Shown here: positions 39,690 to 50,276 of the stretch, in pieces
Numbering within the stretch: the first letter of the stretch is position 1
Layout of the letters: every line of letters begins with the position of its first letter
Assembly (NCBI RefSeq): GCF_047496725.1
Contig: NC_132971.1
Coordinates: forward strand, 8,515,001 to 8,579,000
Origin: Anoplolepis gracilipes
Lineage: Eukaryota; Arthropoda; Insecta; Hymenoptera; Formicidae
DNA length: 64,000 nucleotides
Direction of reading: 5' to 3'
Translations under genes and position numbers: made by a program
Notes under the pieces: model-generated
Databases searched by the model: none
Seen by the model: only the letters and a program-made list of their open reading frames with translations
What the model was told of the DNA's origin: nothing

Positions 39690-42059
39690 TCACATATTCT
39701 TAAACCAGTAGTCTCTTTGTACAAGCAGCTCTGTCTTATTAATACCAAAGTGACCTTGCTCGTGTGCCTGTCTAATTATCGAAATCTGTAATATCTTAGG
39801 CACTACTAACAATAATTCGCCGTTTCTATCACGATACAGTAAATCATTTCTTAATATATAACTATCAACTTTATTAAGTCTTGCTAACTTGATAATTTTC
39901 TGCAGATCTTGATCTGTACTCTGAGCTTTCTTAAATCTAGCGATTAGACCGTCATTATTATTACTTATTAGTAGGGTTTCCGGAAGGGGATATCTACTTA
40001 ACGCGTCTACATGCATCATGTTTCGTCCCGGTCTGTGTTGAATCTCATAATCATATTCTTCTAATGCGAGAGCCCATCGGGCTACGCGAACACATAAATC
40101 TCGTTTGTTCATCGTTAAAGCAAACGCTTTACAATCTGTAACAATTTTGAAATGAATACCCAACAGATATACTCTGAATTTTTTTAGTGACTTAATGATT
40201 GCGAGTACTTCTAACTCGTAACTAGTATATTTTTCTTCTGCTGGAGTAGTTTTTCTGCTTGCAAAGTAAACTGGATGAAAAGCATTATCTGAATAATCTT
40301 TTTGCATTAAAATCGCACCGTAACCAAATTTTGAAGCGTCTGTGTGCAATTCTGTTTCGGCACCAGTTTTATATAATCTTAAAACAGGTTTATTACTTAA
40401 CGCTAGTTTTAAACTTTGAAATGCGTGTTCTTCATCTTTTCCGAATCGAAATTCTACGTTATTTCTTAAAAGATTCGTTAATGGTCGCGCTATCATTGAA
40501 TATTGATAAATAAATTTACGAAAGTAACTTGTAAGACCGACAAAACTTTGCACGTCTCTGATGCATTTTGGAACTGGAAATTTCATAACTGCATTAGTTT
40601 TACATTCCGCGGGTTTTATAGTTCCATTCGTCACAATATGTCCTAAATATATAATCTCTGTTTGGATAAATTTACATTTTTGCCAGTTAACATGCAGTCC
40701 AGCTTGACTCGATACTTCTATCACACGCTTTAAATTATTAATTGCTTGCTCAATATCTTGTGAAGGTATAATTAAATCGTCCATGTAAGTTAATACGACT
40801 CCTTCAGAAATTAAATCTTTAAAGACAGCATTTATAAATTTTTGGAACACTGCAGGGCAATTGCAAAGTCCAAACGGCATTCGCATAAATTCATATTGAC
40901 CTGTGGGAACAATAAAAGAAGTGTACTTCCTACTTTCTTCAGCTACTTCAACGTGAAAGAATCCGTTTTTTAGATCGAGTGTACTGAAAATTTTCGCGCC
41001 TTGTAAACGATCTAATTGATCCTCAATCAATGATAATGGGTAATGGTCTTTTATAATTTTCTTATTCAATTTTCGGAAGTCAACACAAATTCTTGTATCA
41101 CTATTTTTCTTTTTTACTAACACGACAGGACTTGCGTACTCAGAATTAGAAGGTTTTATGATACCATTATCTATCCATGTTTTTAATTGGTTATCAACTT
41201 CTTGCTTTTCCGACTGAGATAATCTACGTGGTCTTTGATAAACTAGAATATCATCTTTCAAAATTAATGTCATTTTAACATTGACTTCACGCGTTTTCTT
41301 GGGCTCATAATTTTTTGCAACGACTTCTAGTTCTTGTCGTGTGTTTTTATTGGAAACATATGAAAAATCAAATGGATTCGCGTCTTCTATTACATCAACT
41401 TTTAACACCTCAGGTAATTCTGAATTATTCGCATAAATTGATTTTTCAGGAATTTTTCGGATAGTTACCTGACCTCCTACTGCATATAATTCTACCTGAT
41501 TCAAAAAGTCAGCACCAATCAAAATTGCATGCTTCATTATTTTATCGTCAACAACATGAAATATGATCTTATATGTTTCGCTGTCAATAATAACATTTAT
41601 TTCAAATGAACCGTACGTGCTATTGTTTAACGAGCCTAAACCGTCAAAGTTTATCTTATTATTTAAATTCGGACGACCTATTTTTTCATAACATTGTCGA
41701 TTTATCAAGCTCAGATCACTACCCGTATCTATTATACTAATAAAGCATTGATTCGCAACTTCTACCTGCTTTATTTGCTTCTGTTGTGGATTTTTAGCAT
41801 TTATACATGCGGCTTCTTTCTGCGCACTTACTGTCCCTCTACATGATTTCGCGATATGTCCATATTGATTGCATTTAAAGCACTTGACATCTTTGTCTTT
41901 CGTCGGACATACTTTACCCAAATGATCTCTGCTACCGCAGTTGAAACATCTTCTTGTCTCCGTCGAACTTGTGTCTCCTCGTGTCATCTTTTTCTTTTCC
42001 TCCCACTTCGACTGCTTCGTCTTTGATTTGCCTTCCCCTTTTATCGTTTCGTATTGCAC
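39690..42059 (-). pseudogene. Gypsy Gag C-terminus-protease-RT-RNase H fragment
   Basis: A 789-codon open frame. Two CCHC knuckles are at residues 38-51 and 60-73, the protease DTGS at 111-114, the reverse transcriptase active site YMDD near 430, and RNase H (TDASKFGYGA) after it. It ends just past the integrase zinc-binding region (HEQGHFGINKTEL). Gag coding continues in frame upstream of the first ATG to about 42,190. The frame is closed by an in-frame TGA at 39690-39692, and the integrase core resumes in the same frame right after it. TGA is one C-to-T change from CGA, a typical CpG decay. Confidence 0.9.
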
Positions 42060-42390
42060 GAACTTTTCTTTTAATTCACGTATTGTTTTTGCTCCATGTA
42101 ATATTGTTTTATTAACTGCGTCGTCTTGAATACCTTCAATAATATATCGAATTACCGATGGCGTATCAATATTCGCTTTATATATCGTTTATGCTTCGTA
42201 ATTCTAGTTTTTAGCATCCAGGATGTTTGACATACCGGCATACGAAGCATCACAATTATTGCAGTTAATTTTATATATGACGTTAGTTTTTGAATCGGTT
42301 GGAATAATGTCTTTGTGGGCTCTAATTAGTTTATTCATTTTATTGAAACTAACATGCGCGAGTTTCACACCCGAATTTTTTGTTGTACTA

Positions 42391-42645
42391 TTAAATTTCT
42401 CTGTTAATTAACTCTGGTAAATAAAGGATCGTGAAATAGACTGGTTTTTCCGTTCTTGATATGTTAGTAGTAGAATTTTGTTTGTAAGTGATAGTTTTTA
42501 TGCGTAGATTAATGATCTTGAAAATTAATTCGATTGGGTAATTATTGTCCAAAAAAATTCTGATGATCAAGTCTAGATTTTTGCTATCGTATCTGGGATG
42601 TGAAAGAAATAATGCTCTGTCCACTAGTCCAATTATTTCTTTCAC
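42391..42645 (-). pseudogene. Penelope-like element fragment
   Basis: An 84-codon frame with KEIIGLVDRALFLSHP and NLDLIIRIFLDNNYPIELIF, which I recognise as the region after the reverse transcriptase core in Penelope-like elements, before the GIY-YIG endonuclease. The frame is open upstream to about 42,690 and then lost, and no other domain remains. It lies directly behind the truncated end of the gypsy copy. Confidence 0.55.
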
Positions 42646-42689
42646 ACCCCAAAGAATATTGTTAAATCGTAAATAACCATCTATTAGTT

Positions 42690-44226
42690 ATTGTTTCGAG
42701 GACTAGTGATTTTGATTGTTTTTTAAATCATTCCATACGAACACCTATAATATTTACAGGATTCAACTGTCATTGTATTCAATTCACTATTCTCGGCATA
42801 ATGACTATATTTAATTACTGACATCTTGGCTGTACATCTTACAAAATATTCTTCGAAGACTGCCCTAAACACTGTTAATAGTCTTAATATTTATACAATT
42901 AATATTTATACAATTTTATTTATAGTTTAAATATATTTATACTTCAACCGACATCCTATTTATTATGTATATTTACTAATTTACGCTGAAGAAGACTCAA
43001 ATAGAGCTCGAAACGTTCGTTTTTAATTTACTTTATCTTTGCGATTATTCTCGCGATCACAGTGGTTTTGCGATTACATTGTTCTTGCGATAAAATGTTT
43101 CCGATTCTATTATATATCTAATTTGTTCGTATGCTGAAATCGTACCAATCACGACACATGCGTGATTGCGTCCAAATTGTTAACATATTAAATATTGGTC
43201 ATTACAAGAAATATTTACATTGTAATTATAGATCTAATTATTATTCTCAATTGTTACCTAACCCTGTTTTTTACGATACATAATTTGCTCTCTATTGCCT
43301 ATATTGTTCAGTAATTTAAGCTTATTATAGCTTAAGAAATTTTTCATTAAAGATAACATTGCAATCTTGTTTAAAGAAATAATTCAAAATAAAATAACTA
43401 TTTATATGTAATAAATGTATAATTATATATAACATATGTAATACATAATTTACCGCTAAAAGTAAGATGTATATACACAGAGCGTGAAGTAAACAGGTAA
43501 CACGAAACAAAACTCACCGACATCTATAAATCATCTACTTGTGCGACAAAATATTTACAATTAAATCTTTTGACCTCGAATCATGATAGTTTCATTAAAG
43601 GTCGTCATTTAAATATACACAAAAGCAATAAAGTAGACAAAAACAAACTTAAGAATCATTTTTTTTAAACATCCTATTTTGTCCCCACTTAATTGTTAAT
43701 CAACAAAAGTATTTGTATAAAGAAATTTTATTCAATTGTGTTATTAAAAATTTAAATTTTTAATTAATGTGTTCGTTTCTAATCTGTCTATTTAGTAAGT
43801 AATGCGATACAAGATAAAGGTCAATTTTTACAATAATTACGATATTTATCATGGCAATATAGATATTTTCTTGGATATTTTCTATAAATTCGACACGAAA
43901 GACTTATAATTAAAGTTACATAATAGCGATGGAATAACATTTTCTTATAAAAATATTTTTGTTTTGGGGTTAAGTACATAACTCGAGGTCAATGGACATT
44001 AATATAAAATAAATATAAAAAATAGAAAAATGAGACAACATATTATAAAATAATGCAATATATTTTAACAAACGGCAAAAAAAAATACGAAAATGTTAAA
44101 ATTAACCGAATATTTCTATCCTTGTTCGGACTCTTCTCAGTGATATAAATTTATAAATAACAGAATAGTCATGAAAATAAATAAAAAAAATACATAAAAT
44201 TTATTTAAGATACATTTTGTACTGAC
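42690..44226. other. AT-rich region with no supported gene
   Basis: No exon is recognised on either strand. A plus-strand CTGAAGAAGACTC..GAGCTCGAAAC motif at 42,983-43,018 resembles the repeat found next to Penelope-like elements (see findings). Confidence 0.5.
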
Positions 44227-44294
44227 CTGCTTTGAAGTTGCGCGTCAATCAGCCCAAAGAATGCTGCGATTATCAAGATAAAAAAGCGAAACAT
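44227..44294 (-). CDS. First coding exon of a small secreted protein
   Basis: ATG at 44294 opens 22 codons plus two bases, ending at a good donor (AG|GTCAGT). The peptide, MFRFFILIIAAFFGLIDA followed by QLQS, is a classic signal peptide with a cleavage site expected after the last Ala. A TATA-like ATATATAAACC lies about 150 bp upstream at 44,445-44,455 on this strand. I could not find a second exon between 42,690 and 44,226. It could be a peptide hormone, antimicrobial peptide or other secreted product, or a dead exon. Confidence 0.45.
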
Positions 44295-45503
44295 ATTTCT
44301 AAATTTTCCTACAATTGAAGCTTTGAATCGTTAAAAATTTCAAATAATGATTTACTTTTTATATCTTGTGAGCGAATAGCAAAATAAGATGTTATCAAGT
44401 GTAGCGTTCTTACTAATACAATACATATCGATATTCGATGACGGTTTATATATGATGGCAAACGTCTACGTGTTGAGTGGTGTTTGCGCAGAAAGACATT
44501 AGTAACAAGGCGCGAAATATTTATTGTCTCGATAAGTTTATATTGATCGGATTAATGTAAATATATTATATTTTACATACTTGTATTTTTTTAAATTATT
44601 TTAATATCTATTTAAATAGAATAATAATGTAATTACTAAAAAATAGTGTTCAAGAAATACAATATTTATACAAATTTATTTTTTTATTATTTTATGTGTG
44701 TTTGTACGTGTGTTATTATTTTTTTATATTATATGTAAATAGTGGCACGTTATTATTTTCTTTATTTTACACATTTAGTTAGTATTTATAAATAATTTAA
44801 CTCATCAAACATATGACAGTGCATAAAAACAAATAATTTATAAAATATTTTTTATATTAAACTTTAATCTTTATTTTCAAAGTGTAATATTATCATTATT
44901 TTAATATCTTTTACAGTTTTTATCGTAGAATCCTTTCTATTATTAAGAATAAAAAATAGTGTATTGGATTAAACATGTTTTTAATGTTTTCGAAGCAATT
45001 AAAACAGCCGGTATTATTATCAAACTTGTACTATTTCTGAGCCCACCAGGTTTATTTGGTAGTTACAAAAATTTATTCAATGCCAGCGGTCTTTAAACCG
45101 TAATAATTTTTATACAAATAAAAATAATTTTTATGTAAATTGAAAATAATTTAATAGTATCTTTAATAGTATTAATGACAATCGTCTTAAAACTATCAAA
45201 CATTTTTTTCATGACGGATCTTCTAGTCAATTTGGAGACGATCTATTTTTTAGAGAAAAATGTTGGGGCATCAATAAATTTTGAGTAATAAACGATTGAA
45301 AAAGAAGTATTTTTTGTAAACTAAATTTTGTGGAATTAAAAGATTAAGACAATTATATTATTTAGTTAATTTTAATAAACTTTTAATTTAAGGCTTATGT
45401 TAGTTAGAAATATATGTAACGGCAAAAATTGAAAGTTTGCAAAAAGATCATAAATTCCTTTGATAATTTCACTGAGGAAAAATCGAGGAAATATACAGCT
45501 ACA

Positions 45504-46388
45504 TATACAGGGTGCGCCAAATAACCTGTGACAGGCTATTTTCTCCGAAACTATTGGAGATAGAGAGTTTAATTTGTTTAACGTTAAATGGCACATGGGG
45601 GCTGATTACGTGGCGCGTAGGAAAATTTTTTGGGAGGACTTTTAGGAGGACAAAAAAATGGTACCTCTTATTTTTTAAATGGAACATCCTATATATTTTT
45701 GCATATTCTTGTAGCTTATCTCGAGAGCTTTCCGAAACACTATAATAAAATGTTTTTTCATTAAATACTTTTCGAGTTATAAGGCTTCAAAGTTACAATA
45801 TTTTGACATACAATACAAGATATCTCGTAAAATATTTAGTTCTTGATTATCTTACTCTAATACTTTTATGCACAGAATAATGAGACAAATCAGTTGACGT
45901 AATTAAAACACATAATTATGTTAAAGTAAAAATGTGTAACTGTAGTCGCAAATTCAGATTTTTTCTTAAAGATAACTATGTGTTTTCTTTACACCAATTG
46001 ATTTGTCTCATTATTCTGTGCATAAAAGTATTAGAGTAAGATAATCAAAAAATGAATATTTTATGAGATATCTTGTATTTTATGTCAAAATACTGCAATT
46101 TTGAAGCCTTATAACTTAAAAAATACTTAATGAAAAATACTTTGTCATAAGTGTTTTGGAAAGATTTCGAGATGAGCTACAAGAATATGTAAAAATATAT
46201 AGGGTGTTCCATTTAAGAAATTAAAGATGATCTTCACGTGATCTTCAAACGACTATCCAAGGTCAAACTGATGGTACCATTTTAAAGTCCTCTTGAAACC
46301 ATACAATTTTTGTCTGAAATATTTTCTTGTAAAATGCAAAGGAACAGAAATATTTGGGGTAATAGATTAAAATGGGTCATCCTGTATA
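45504..46388. mobile_element. Foldback DNA element bounded by TATACAGG ends
   Basis: Begins TATACAGGGTGCGCC and ends GGTCATCCTGTATA. Inside it, about 250 bp at 45,672-45,925 is repeated in reverse complement at 45,965-46,222 (landmark TGCACAGAATAATGAGACAA in the left arm). The right part, 46,220-46,388, is homologous to the right part of the neighbouring element at 46,423-47,040. It is non-coding and looks composite. Confidence 0.75.
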
Positions 46389-46422
46389 TACATATATGAA
46401 ATGTATGTGTGTGTATGTGTAT

Positions 46423-47040
46423 TATACAGAATGTCCTATTTTAATCTATTACTCCTTTTATTATATCTTTGCAGAATAAAGTCTAATCAAAAATATATTC
46501 AAAAATTATTTGATTCGAAGAGGAAAATTAATATCTTCAAAATCACTACATCACGGAAAAATATGAATTTGCGAGTAATTACATATTTTTCCTTTAAGAC
46601 AACTATGTATTTTCTTTATATCAATGGATTTCTCTCATTATTATGTGTATAAAAGTATTAAAGTCAGATTATCAAAAAATAAATATTTTACGAGATATTT
46701 TGTATTTTATATCAAAACACTAGAACTTTCAAGCGTTATAACTTAAAAAGTTCTTATTGAAAAAATACTTCATCATAATAACGGTTTTAAAAAGCCCTCG
46801 AAATTAAGTAATATACAAGAATATCTGCTAAAAAAATGAAAGTTTCCATTTGAAAAGTTGATGGTGATCTTCACGTGATCTTCATATGATTATCCGAAGT
46901 TCAATATCCAAAATCAGTAAGCATCATCTTATGGTCCTCTTCGAACCAAACAACTTTTGTCTAAACATATTTTTGACAAGATTTTAATCTGCGAAGATAT
47001 AATAAAAAGAGTAATAAATTCTAAAATGGAACCCTGTATA
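46423..47040. mobile_element. 618 bp non-autonomous DNA transposon with about 58 bp TIRs
   Basis: The left end, TATACAGAATGTCCTATTTT, and the right end reverse-complemented, TATACAGGGTTCCATTTTAG, both continue through TATTACTC and TTTTATTATATCTT to about 58 bp with some mismatches. The interior resembles one arm of the neighbouring element (ATGTGTATAAAAGTATTAAA, TCTTCACGTGATCTTCA). No transposase frame. Confidence 0.8.
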
Positions 47041-47099
47041 ACACACAAGCATTTATTCAAGCATTATATACATATGTATATTAACTTAATATACATATG

Positions 47100-47290
47100 T
47101 ATGTATTGAAAAACAACAATTTTTCAAGCTTCAGTTTTACTCATTTTAAGCTATCGTGTAGCTTTTACAGTTTTTATTTTTGGGCTCTATGCCCGTAAAT
47201 TTTTCATCAGCACTATCTAAATTACAACATATTAAAATTTCAGCCAATTTGACCGGAAAAAGTTTTATATTTATAAAATGTGCAAGGTCC
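47100..47290 (-). repeat. Dispersed repeat, copy 2
   Basis: The inverted partner of 30,821-31,010. The shared block runs from GAAGCTTGAAAAA (minus strand) back to CTTTTTCCGGTCAAATTGGC. Confidence 0.8.
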
Positions 47291-47371
47291 TTTATGTACG
47301 AAAAATTATCCATTACAAAATACATTCGTAAAAATATATAAGTATTAAAAAACCGTGTAGCTAAGAGTCAA

Positions 47372-47535
47372 CCTAAGTAGAACAGTGACAAGTAGAAAAT
47401 CACGATAAATATCAAAGTAACATCAAATGACATCAAATGAATATGATTATAAAAACTCACTTTTCGATCATTCTTTTTTTTGTCATTTTGACGTATTTGG
47501 ACATTATTATGACTTTCTGTTCTGTTTTACCTGGG
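47372..47535. mobile_element. Small MITE related to 30,036-30,389
   Basis: The left end CCTAAGTAGAACAG and the right end reverse-complemented CCCAGGTAAAACAG are imperfect inverted repeats enclosing about 140 bp of AT-rich DNA. The CCCAGGTA-AACA end is shared with the element at 30,036. Confidence 0.5.
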
Positions 47536-47779
47536 AAATTGACGACTTTTTCTCATTAATTGCGGCACTTTGTAAATCTAATTATAAGTAACACTTTATG
47601 AGTATATACTCAACGCTAACTTAAACTTTCCTTTGTTTTCACTTTCAGCGGCTTTTAAATAAGAAGAAAAAAACATAGATATAAGTGCACGATATGTTAC
47701 ACAATTGATTTTCGAATACAGACTTTTTAAAATCCTAAAAAAATTTCTACTTGATAAGCAATCAAGTAAATGCAATAAT

Positions 47780-48885
47780 GTAATAATCAGAGTTAGGAAA
47801 GTTACTTTATAAAAGTAACTCGTTATCGTTCCCGTTCTTTTTTCCAAAAAATAACTCGTTACCGTTACTCGTTACTAATTTTAAAAAGTAACTCGTTACC
47901 GTTACTCAAAAAGTAACGAATCATTACAATTTCCGTTACTTTTTTTTATACAATATAAACTTTACATAAACATTTTTTTAATACAAGGTCAAATTTTTAC
48001 ACTAAACACTAAAAATTTTTGAACATTATTTTACATTAAAGTAATCAAAATGATATAATTTTTTGATAGTGATGATATCGCTATTGATATAAAGTGTGTA
48101 ATAATTTTGATAATAATAAATTATTTTAAATAAGAAAAACTTTTGAAAAGTGTAAACAAGCTTTCTCAAACACGTTTAGATTCTGTAAATGTAAATAAAA
48201 TAATTTTCTTATTGTTAGTTCACTTTCAATAGATTTCTAAAAATGGTTAAAATCGCTTCCTTCGCGTTTGTTCAATTTTATTTTATTTTAAAATTCTAAC
48301 ACGATACGATAATTTTCATATCATCGAATTCTTGACTAATTATTGAATTATCTGTCTACTTAAATGTTTTATTACAAAGTATAAAGATACTAGAAAGAAA
48401 TGCCAGTAGTTTATATGTGATACTACGTTTCAATACTCTTATCTTTAAGTTTCATTTCGTGCATATGTGCATACGTATCTATAGTATTTTATGTTACATA
48501 TACCATATAAAATGAGCGCATATTCATGAAACGAAAAATATTTGTTTTTTTATTTGAAAATTTTATATTCGAAAAAAATATAGTATATTCAAGTATATTT
48601 GAAAAAAATCCCAGACTGCACAGGAAGGTCAAAAGACATTTTAAAGATATTTAAAAGATAATAAGACGTCTTTAAGTTGTTTTTTAAGCATTTTTTTATA
48701 GACATGTACTGTCTGAAAAGTAATGATAAAAGTAACTGTTAATTTTGTTACTCGTTATCGAAGTTACATTTTCCGTTACAAAACAAAAATTGGTAACGCC
48801 GTTACCGTTACAGTTACCGAAAAAAAGTAACTGTAACGATAACGACGTTACAAGTAACGCGTTACTTCCCAACCCTGGTAATAAT
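47780..48885. mobile_element. Non-autonomous hAT-type transposon with 8 bp target duplication
   Basis: The element proper is 47788-48877 (1,090 bp). Both sides carry the identical 8 bp GTAATAAT (47780-47787 and 48878-48885), the length made by hAT transposases. The ends are inverted: CAGAGTTAGGAAAGTTAC on the left and CAGGGTTGGGAAGTAACGCG on the right (minus strand). Subterminal regions are packed with GTAACTCGTTAC/GTTACCGTTAC motifs in both orientations, as is usual for hAT ends. The interior has no transposase. A dispersed repeat copy (48,618-48,695) lies inside it. Confidence 0.92.
48618..48695 (+). repeat. Dispersed repeat, copy B (inside hAT element)
   Basis: Matches 33,500-33,576 in the opposite orientation. 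It is either a nested insertion or a shared part of the hAT family. Confidence 0.65.
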
Positions 48886-49199
48886 TGTATTTATGTGTGT
48901 TCCTGTTAGAAAGCTTCCATAGGTGAATCGATCATTTAAATATTATTCTTTAAATAGCTATATTTAGCAGCAAAAATTGGCGGCAATTGTACTTCGGCCT
49001 TTGCATATTAATTATGGATTAAGGAAAACGATAAAAGGAAGAGAGAAGAATGAAAGAAAAATTTATTGTTTAGATTGCATTATTTATTTCACGCACGCGC
49101 GTACTTCGTTTTGCAATACTAACATCAAAGAAGCACTAGTGTGCATGGTGTGTGACGTGTGTACAGTGTACATACAAACACATGTGTGCGTAACAGAAT

Positions 49200-49414
49200 A
49201 GAAGTTCATTGGTTATCTGGATTATCACGTCCCCACTTGCCACGCGCTGCTCTCGCTCCGTGGTCGCGGTTTTATTAGCATTTTTAGATAAAACGTTGAC
49301 AACGAAACGGGAAACGTAATTTTTTTTAGGTCATTCTGATATTCTTATAGCCTAAAATTTTCAGACGGATGGCCACGCAAATGTGAACATTACGGTGCAA
49401 GAATCGTGCAACTG
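49200..49414 (+). promoter_or_regulatory. AdipoR promoter and 5' non-coding exon region
   Basis: A GC-rich block (49,225-49,280) stands out from AT-rich surroundings. A strong donor CTG|GTAAGC after 49414 ends a non-coding exon; the acceptor of the coding exon is at 50259-50260. An upstream ATG at 49369 opens a five-codon frame ending TGA at 49386. An acceptor-like CTAAAATTTTCAG before 49365 means the exon could also be internal. Confidence 0.5.
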
Positions 49415-50276
49415 GTAAGCACTGAAATATTTTTATGCACTCATAATATTTTACTAATTATATATTAATTATTTCTTTTATGTCATGTATTTTTTTCAAT
49501 CTTTTTTTTTACTCTAACTGCCATAATCGCATTTATATAGCGAGAAATTTGTACAATACAAAATATTAAACGAAAAATAACCTCTCATAAAGAGACTTCT
49601 CTATAATTTAATCAGTGAGTCAGTACGACTTAGAACGTTTGACAATGTGTTTATTACATCTTATATAATAAGTCACAGTCCTTATATACATGTGCATGTA
49701 CTAAAAAAAGATCAGAGTATTTTTTGTAACCATTATACTTGTAACGTAAAGGTGATAAGTTTTTGTGATGAACAAAAATTATTTAAATATAAATAAATAC
49801 TAGATATTTGCATATACATTTGTTTTGATAATTCTCAGTATTAAAATCTGTATTTTAAAATCATCTTTACAATGCATTAACTTTTATCCATTTTAATCTA
49901 CCTTTAACCTTTTCATCATCTTACATGCGACACAATATGGTTTAATATTTTATTAAATATTAAATTAGAAAGTTCTTTTTGATGTTTTTTCTTTAAACAT
50001 AGATTTATAAGTAAAAATAAATTTATATCAGAAAAAATATAACTTGATGATGATTTATATCTACCAAAACTAATGACAATTATGAGAGATATTTATGGAC
50101 CTCAATATTATATTTTATAATATATATGTATTATATTGAGAATTTATATCGTGATTATGGATACAAATAAGTTTGTAGGCACAGATTTTCAAAAAAAAAA
50201 TTATTATGTAACTTGTATTATTTACTCTTATTCTCAACAAAGATATTTGTAGAGTTGCAGTCAATTATTCTCAACT

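Larger units (their letters stand above)
38294..42190 (-). mobile_element. Decayed Ty3/gypsy LTR retrotransposon
   Basis: In minus-strand order: the end of gag, two CCHC zinc knuckles, aspartic protease, reverse transcriptase, RNase H, integrase, then a single 3' LTR-like block. The 5' end stops abruptly near 42,190 and no 5' LTR was found, so the copy is 5'-truncated. Breaks are listed under the two ORF fragments. It lies upstream of the psq exons on the same strand and may be inside an intron of that gene if its 5' exons are further right. Confidence 0.9.
44295..49200. other. Transposon-rich intergenic region
   Basis: No gene is supported between the signal-peptide exon and the AdipoR promoter. 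Most of 45,504-48,885 is made of non-autonomous DNA elements listed separately. The remainder is plain AT-rich DNA. Confidence 0.65.

Noticed and set aside
42223..42411. Plus-strand open frame of 62 codons next to the gypsy copy
   Set aside because: It lies opposite truncated element DNA, is hydrophobic by composition, and lacks domain or splice support.
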